A DNA stretch of 7,820 bases from Bacteroidota bacterium (lineage in GTDB: Bacteria; Bacteroidota; Kryptoniia; Kryptoniales; JAKASW01). Of this stretch, positions 5,413 to 7,820 are shown piece after piece. Below the pieces are notes generated by a model. That model was not told the origin of the DNA. It searched no databases and saw only the letters and a program-made list of their open reading frames with translations. Within the stretch, counting starts at the first letter, position 1. Every line of letters begins with the position of its first letter. The stretch spans positions 1 to 7,820 of the forward strand of contig JAJYOS010000280.1 of assembly GCA_021796055.1 (NCBI GenBank), read 5' to 3'. The translations under genes were made by a program, and so were the position numbers.

Positions 5413-7820
5413 ATGAGTACGGACAAGAAAAATATCATGTCGCTTCTGAGTAAGTATCAGGCTTTGCTAATCGAGAACGATAAGCTGAGGGCGGAGGTCG
5501 AGACGCTCAAAGCCCAGCTCGCGGCTCTCGGTCATCCAAACGACTTAGCAATGGGGAAAGTTGAAACGGCGAGTGTCGAAAGCGTACCCGGTATTCCGAA
5601 CGACGCTCTAACCGACGCAGTCAGGACGAATTCTGATCGAAAAGTGAATCAGCAGAGTAGGCCCGAAGATAAGATAGCGCTCTTTATGTCGCTCTTTAAG
5701 GGAAGAGCCGATGTCTATGCGAGGAGATGGCAAAATTCAAATGGAAAATCCGGATACTCGCCTTCCTGCCTCAACGAATGGAAGCCTGGTATCTGCAACA
5801 AACCACGAATCAAATGCTATGAGTGCAGCAACAAGTCTTTCGAGACTTTGAATGACGGAGTCATTGAAGAGCATCTCAAGGGAAAGATCACAGCCGGACT
5901 ATATCCTATGTGCCATGATGACACCTGTTACATGCTGATAATAGACTTCGACGATGACGGTTGGCAAAAAGACATATCGGCATTGGGAAATGTATGTTCC
6001 GATTTGAACATCCCAGTTGCGGCGGAACGGTCGCGTTCAGGCGACGGCGCTCACCTCTGGTTCTTCTTTGAAGATCCGATACCGGCAGCTTCGGCCCGAA
6101 AGTTCGGATCGGCCCTGCTGACCTACTCAATGAATAAGAGGCATGAAATCGGGTTCAAGTCATATGACAGATTCTTTCCCAATCAGGACACTATGCCGAA
6201 GGGAGGATTCGGCAATCTGATTGCACTTCCCCTGCAGATGGAACCACGGAAGAAGGGGAACAGTGTTTTCATCGATGAGCAACTGAAACCGTATCCAGAC
6301 CAGTGGGATTTCTTGAGTTCGGTGAGGAAACTATCCGAAGACGAAGTCGGTTCATTGACGAAAAAACTTTCTATCTTCGGAATCGGAAACGATCTTGGGA
6401 TATTAAGAAGAGACGACACGGAGACCCAAAGACCATGGCAGAGAACGCCGACAATTTCGTTGAAGAAGGATGATTTTCCAGAGAAGCCAAGCATTGTAAA
6501 GGCAAATATGATTTATGTTTTGAAGGAAGGTGTTTCCCAAAGGGGATTGAACGCGTTAAAACGGTTGGCGGCATTTAAGAACCCTGAGTTTTATAAAGCC
6601 CAGGCGATGCGCTTGCCAACTTACAACAAGCCAAGAATCATCTCATGCTCCGACGAGACGGGCAAGTATCTCTGCCTACCGAGGGGTTGCTTGGCAGAGG
6701 TGCAGGCTTTATTGAGCAAACTTAATGTCGAACCGACCATTTCAGACGAAACCAATCCTGGCAGGAGTATCGATATCGAGTTTAATGGGACGCTGAGAGA
6801 TGAACAGCTTCCGGCAGTAAATGAGTTGATGAAATTTGATAACGGCGTATTGGCTGCTGCAACGGCATTTGGCAAAACTGTAATAGCTGCAGAACTGATA
6901 GCAGAGAGGAAGACGAGTACGCTCATAATAGTCCACAGGAAACAACTCCTTTCGCAATGGGTAAAGAAGCTATCAGAGTTCCTAACCATCAAAGAAGAAG
7001 TCCCTCGACCGGAAAAGGGGCGCGGGAGACCGAAGCGAGTCTCACTAATAGGCCAGATTGGTGGAGGCCGAGATGGTCCAACCGGTATAGTCGACGTCGG
7101 AATCATGCAATCTCTGTATAGAGACAATGAGATCTCCGAGCGGGTAAAAGACTATGGAATGGTCATTGTGGATGAGTGCCACCATGTCCCTGCATTCAGT
7201 TTCGAGCAGGTTCTCAAGAACATTCACTCCAGATACGTCTACGGGTTGACCGCGACGCCGGTGAGATTAGACGGGCATCATCCAATTATATTCATGCATT
7301 GCGGACCGATGAGATACCAAGTGGACGCAAAGTCCCAGTTGGTGCCGTTCGGTCACTACGTGATCCCAAGATTTACCAGCTTCGCTATTCCTGTTGATAG
7401 CAACGTATCAGTCTCGGACAAAAATGGACCTGGTATCCAGGAGCTCTATTCGGAGTTGGCATCCAGTGAAATGCGGAATAGGCTCATAGCCAATGACGTA
7501 ATAGCGAATCATGAGGCCGGCAGGAGTTCGCTTGTGCTGTCCGAAAGGACCTCCCATGTTGAAACACTTGCAGACATGATAAGCGAGAAGGTAGCAGACG
7601 TGATTCCTCTGACAGGGAAATATGGGCCCAGGCGAACCAGGGAAGCCCTGCAAAAGATTTCCGATGCACCTCAACAGAATCCTTTGACTATAGTCGCAAC
7701 GGGGAAATATATAGGTGAAGGTTTTGATGAGCCACGCCTCGATACGCTGTTCCTGGCTATGCCAATCTCCTGGAGAGGCACTTTGCAGCAATACGTCGGC
7801 AGGTTACACCGAACACATGA
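5413..7820 (+). CDS. TOTE-type archaeo-eukaryotic primase fused to a superfamily 2 helicase; continues off the right edge
   Basis: An unbroken frame of 802 codons running past the window end. Domains in order: a coiled coil (about residues 10-40, LLSKYQALLIENDKLRAEVE); a variable linker; a likely metal-binding cluster C119, C128, C135, C138; then an AEP primase domain with catalytic-type DFDDDG (D178, D180), SRSGDGAHLW (H214) and KSYDRFFPNQD followed by GGFGNLIALPLQ, the pattern I associate with the AEP domain of TOTE conflict systems. From about residue 460 comes a helicase: Walker A AATAFGKT (482-489), DECHH (587-591), GLTATP (611-616), and GEGFDEPRLDTLFL and QQYVGRLHR (motif VI) at the edge. 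Such fusions are predicted to defend against mobile elements by acting on nucleic acid with a primase or polymerase and a motor; biochemistry is largely untested. The start is uncertain (ATG 5356, 5413 or 5437). Any C-terminal effector domain lies outside the window. Confidence 0.9.
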   Translation, partial: MSTDKKNIMSLLSKYQALLIENDKLRAEVETLKAQLAALGHPNDLAMGKVETASVESVPGIPNDALTDAVRTNSDRKVNQQSRPEDKIALFMSLFKGRADVYARRWQNSNGKSGYSPSCLNEWKPGICNKPRIKCYECSNKSFETLNDGVIEEHLKGKITAGLYPMCHDDTCYMLIIDFDDDGWQKDISALGNVCSDLNIPVAAERSRSGDGAHLWFFFEDPIPAASARKFGSALLTYSMNKRHEIGFKSYDRFFPNQDTMPKGGFGNLIALPLQMEPRKKGNSVFIDEQLKPYPDQWDFLSSVRKLSEDEVGSLTKKLSIFGIGNDLGILRRDDTETQRPWQRTPTISLKKDDFPEKPSIVKANMIYVLKEGVSQRGLNALKRLAAFKNPEFYKAQAMRLPTYNKPRIISCSDETGKYLCLPRGCLAEVQALLSKLNVEPTISDETNPGRSIDIEFNGTLRDEQLPAVNELMKFDNGVLAAATAFGKTVIAAELIAERKTSTLIIVHRKQLLSQWVKKLSEFLTIKEEVPRPEKGRGRPKRVSLIGQIGGGRDGPTGIVDVGIMQSLYRDNEISERVKDYGMVIVDECHHVPAFSFEQVLKNIHSRYVYGLTATPVRLDGHHPIIFMHCGPMRYQVDAKSQLVPFGHYVIPRFTSFAIPVDSNVSVSDKNGPGIQELYSELASSEMRNRLIANDVIANHEAGRSSLVLSERTSHVETLADMISEKVADVIPLTGKYGPRRTREALQKISDAPQQNPLTIVATGKYIGEGFDEPRLDTLFLAMPISWRGTLQQYVGRLHRTH

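Noticed and set aside
6621..7127. Minus-strand open frames of up to 168 codons within 5906-7791
   Set aside because: All lie antisense to the primase-helicase frame, which is open throughout and carries ordered family motifs.
1..7820. CRISPR array or insertion-sequence transposase
   Set aside because: No regularly spaced short repeats and no transposase-like protein are present. The repeats found occur in pairs hundreds of bases apart.

Overview
The window reads as a bacterial defence island in decay. It holds pieces of several anti-phage or selfish-element genes. Only a primase-helicase gene at the right end and a small toxin-antitoxin pair look undamaged within what is visible. Base composition is moderate. 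A DUF202/YidH-type membrane protein and a secreted lipoprotein with beta-rich domains are present. This would fit the Bacteroidota/Chlorobi/Ignavibacteria side of the bacteria, but that placement is only an impression from protein style; no rRNA or tRNA gene is present to fix it.

Layout, left to right. (1) 1-1179, minus strand: the N-terminal 393 residues of a type I restriction R subunit (HsdR) with its nuclease site and first helicase motifs. Its 3' part lies off the left edge, and no hsdM or hsdS lies upstream in the window. (2) 1180-2428: mostly non-coding, with one plus-strand DUF202 gene (1565-1978) between two 51-bp direct repeats (43/51 identical). (3) 2429-2895, plus strand: a RelB/Phd-like antitoxin and a RelE/ParE toxin overlapping by 4 bases. 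(4) 2907-3475, minus strand: a wrecked HNH endonuclease gene. Its N-terminus (with a stop and a frameshift) and its C-terminal HNH domain (with a stop) are separated by an 83-bp hairpin repeat. A second copy of that repeat lies at 2264-2343, so the pair brackets the toxin-antitoxin module. (5) 3556-4329, minus strand: a lipoprotein of unknown role. (6) 4330-4848: no convincing gene. (7) 4849-5317, minus strand: an AbiEii-type nucleotidyltransferase remnant that has lost its middle, including the part where the catalytic acidic residues should be. (8) 5413-7820, plus strand, running off the right edge: a protein with a coiled coil, a four-cysteine cluster, an archaeo-eukaryotic primase (AEP) domain of the type found in TOTE conflict systems, and a superfamily 2 helicase.

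The genes do not form one operon. The AbiEii remnant and the primase-helicase are divergent, and the toxin and HNH remnant are convergent. The common thread is defence plus turnover: deletions, nonsense mutations, and short repeats around or inside the gene cargo. The most interesting items are the primase-helicase and the hairpin repeat. The repeat's two copies differ mainly in a loop and a bulge, while the paired stems are kept.
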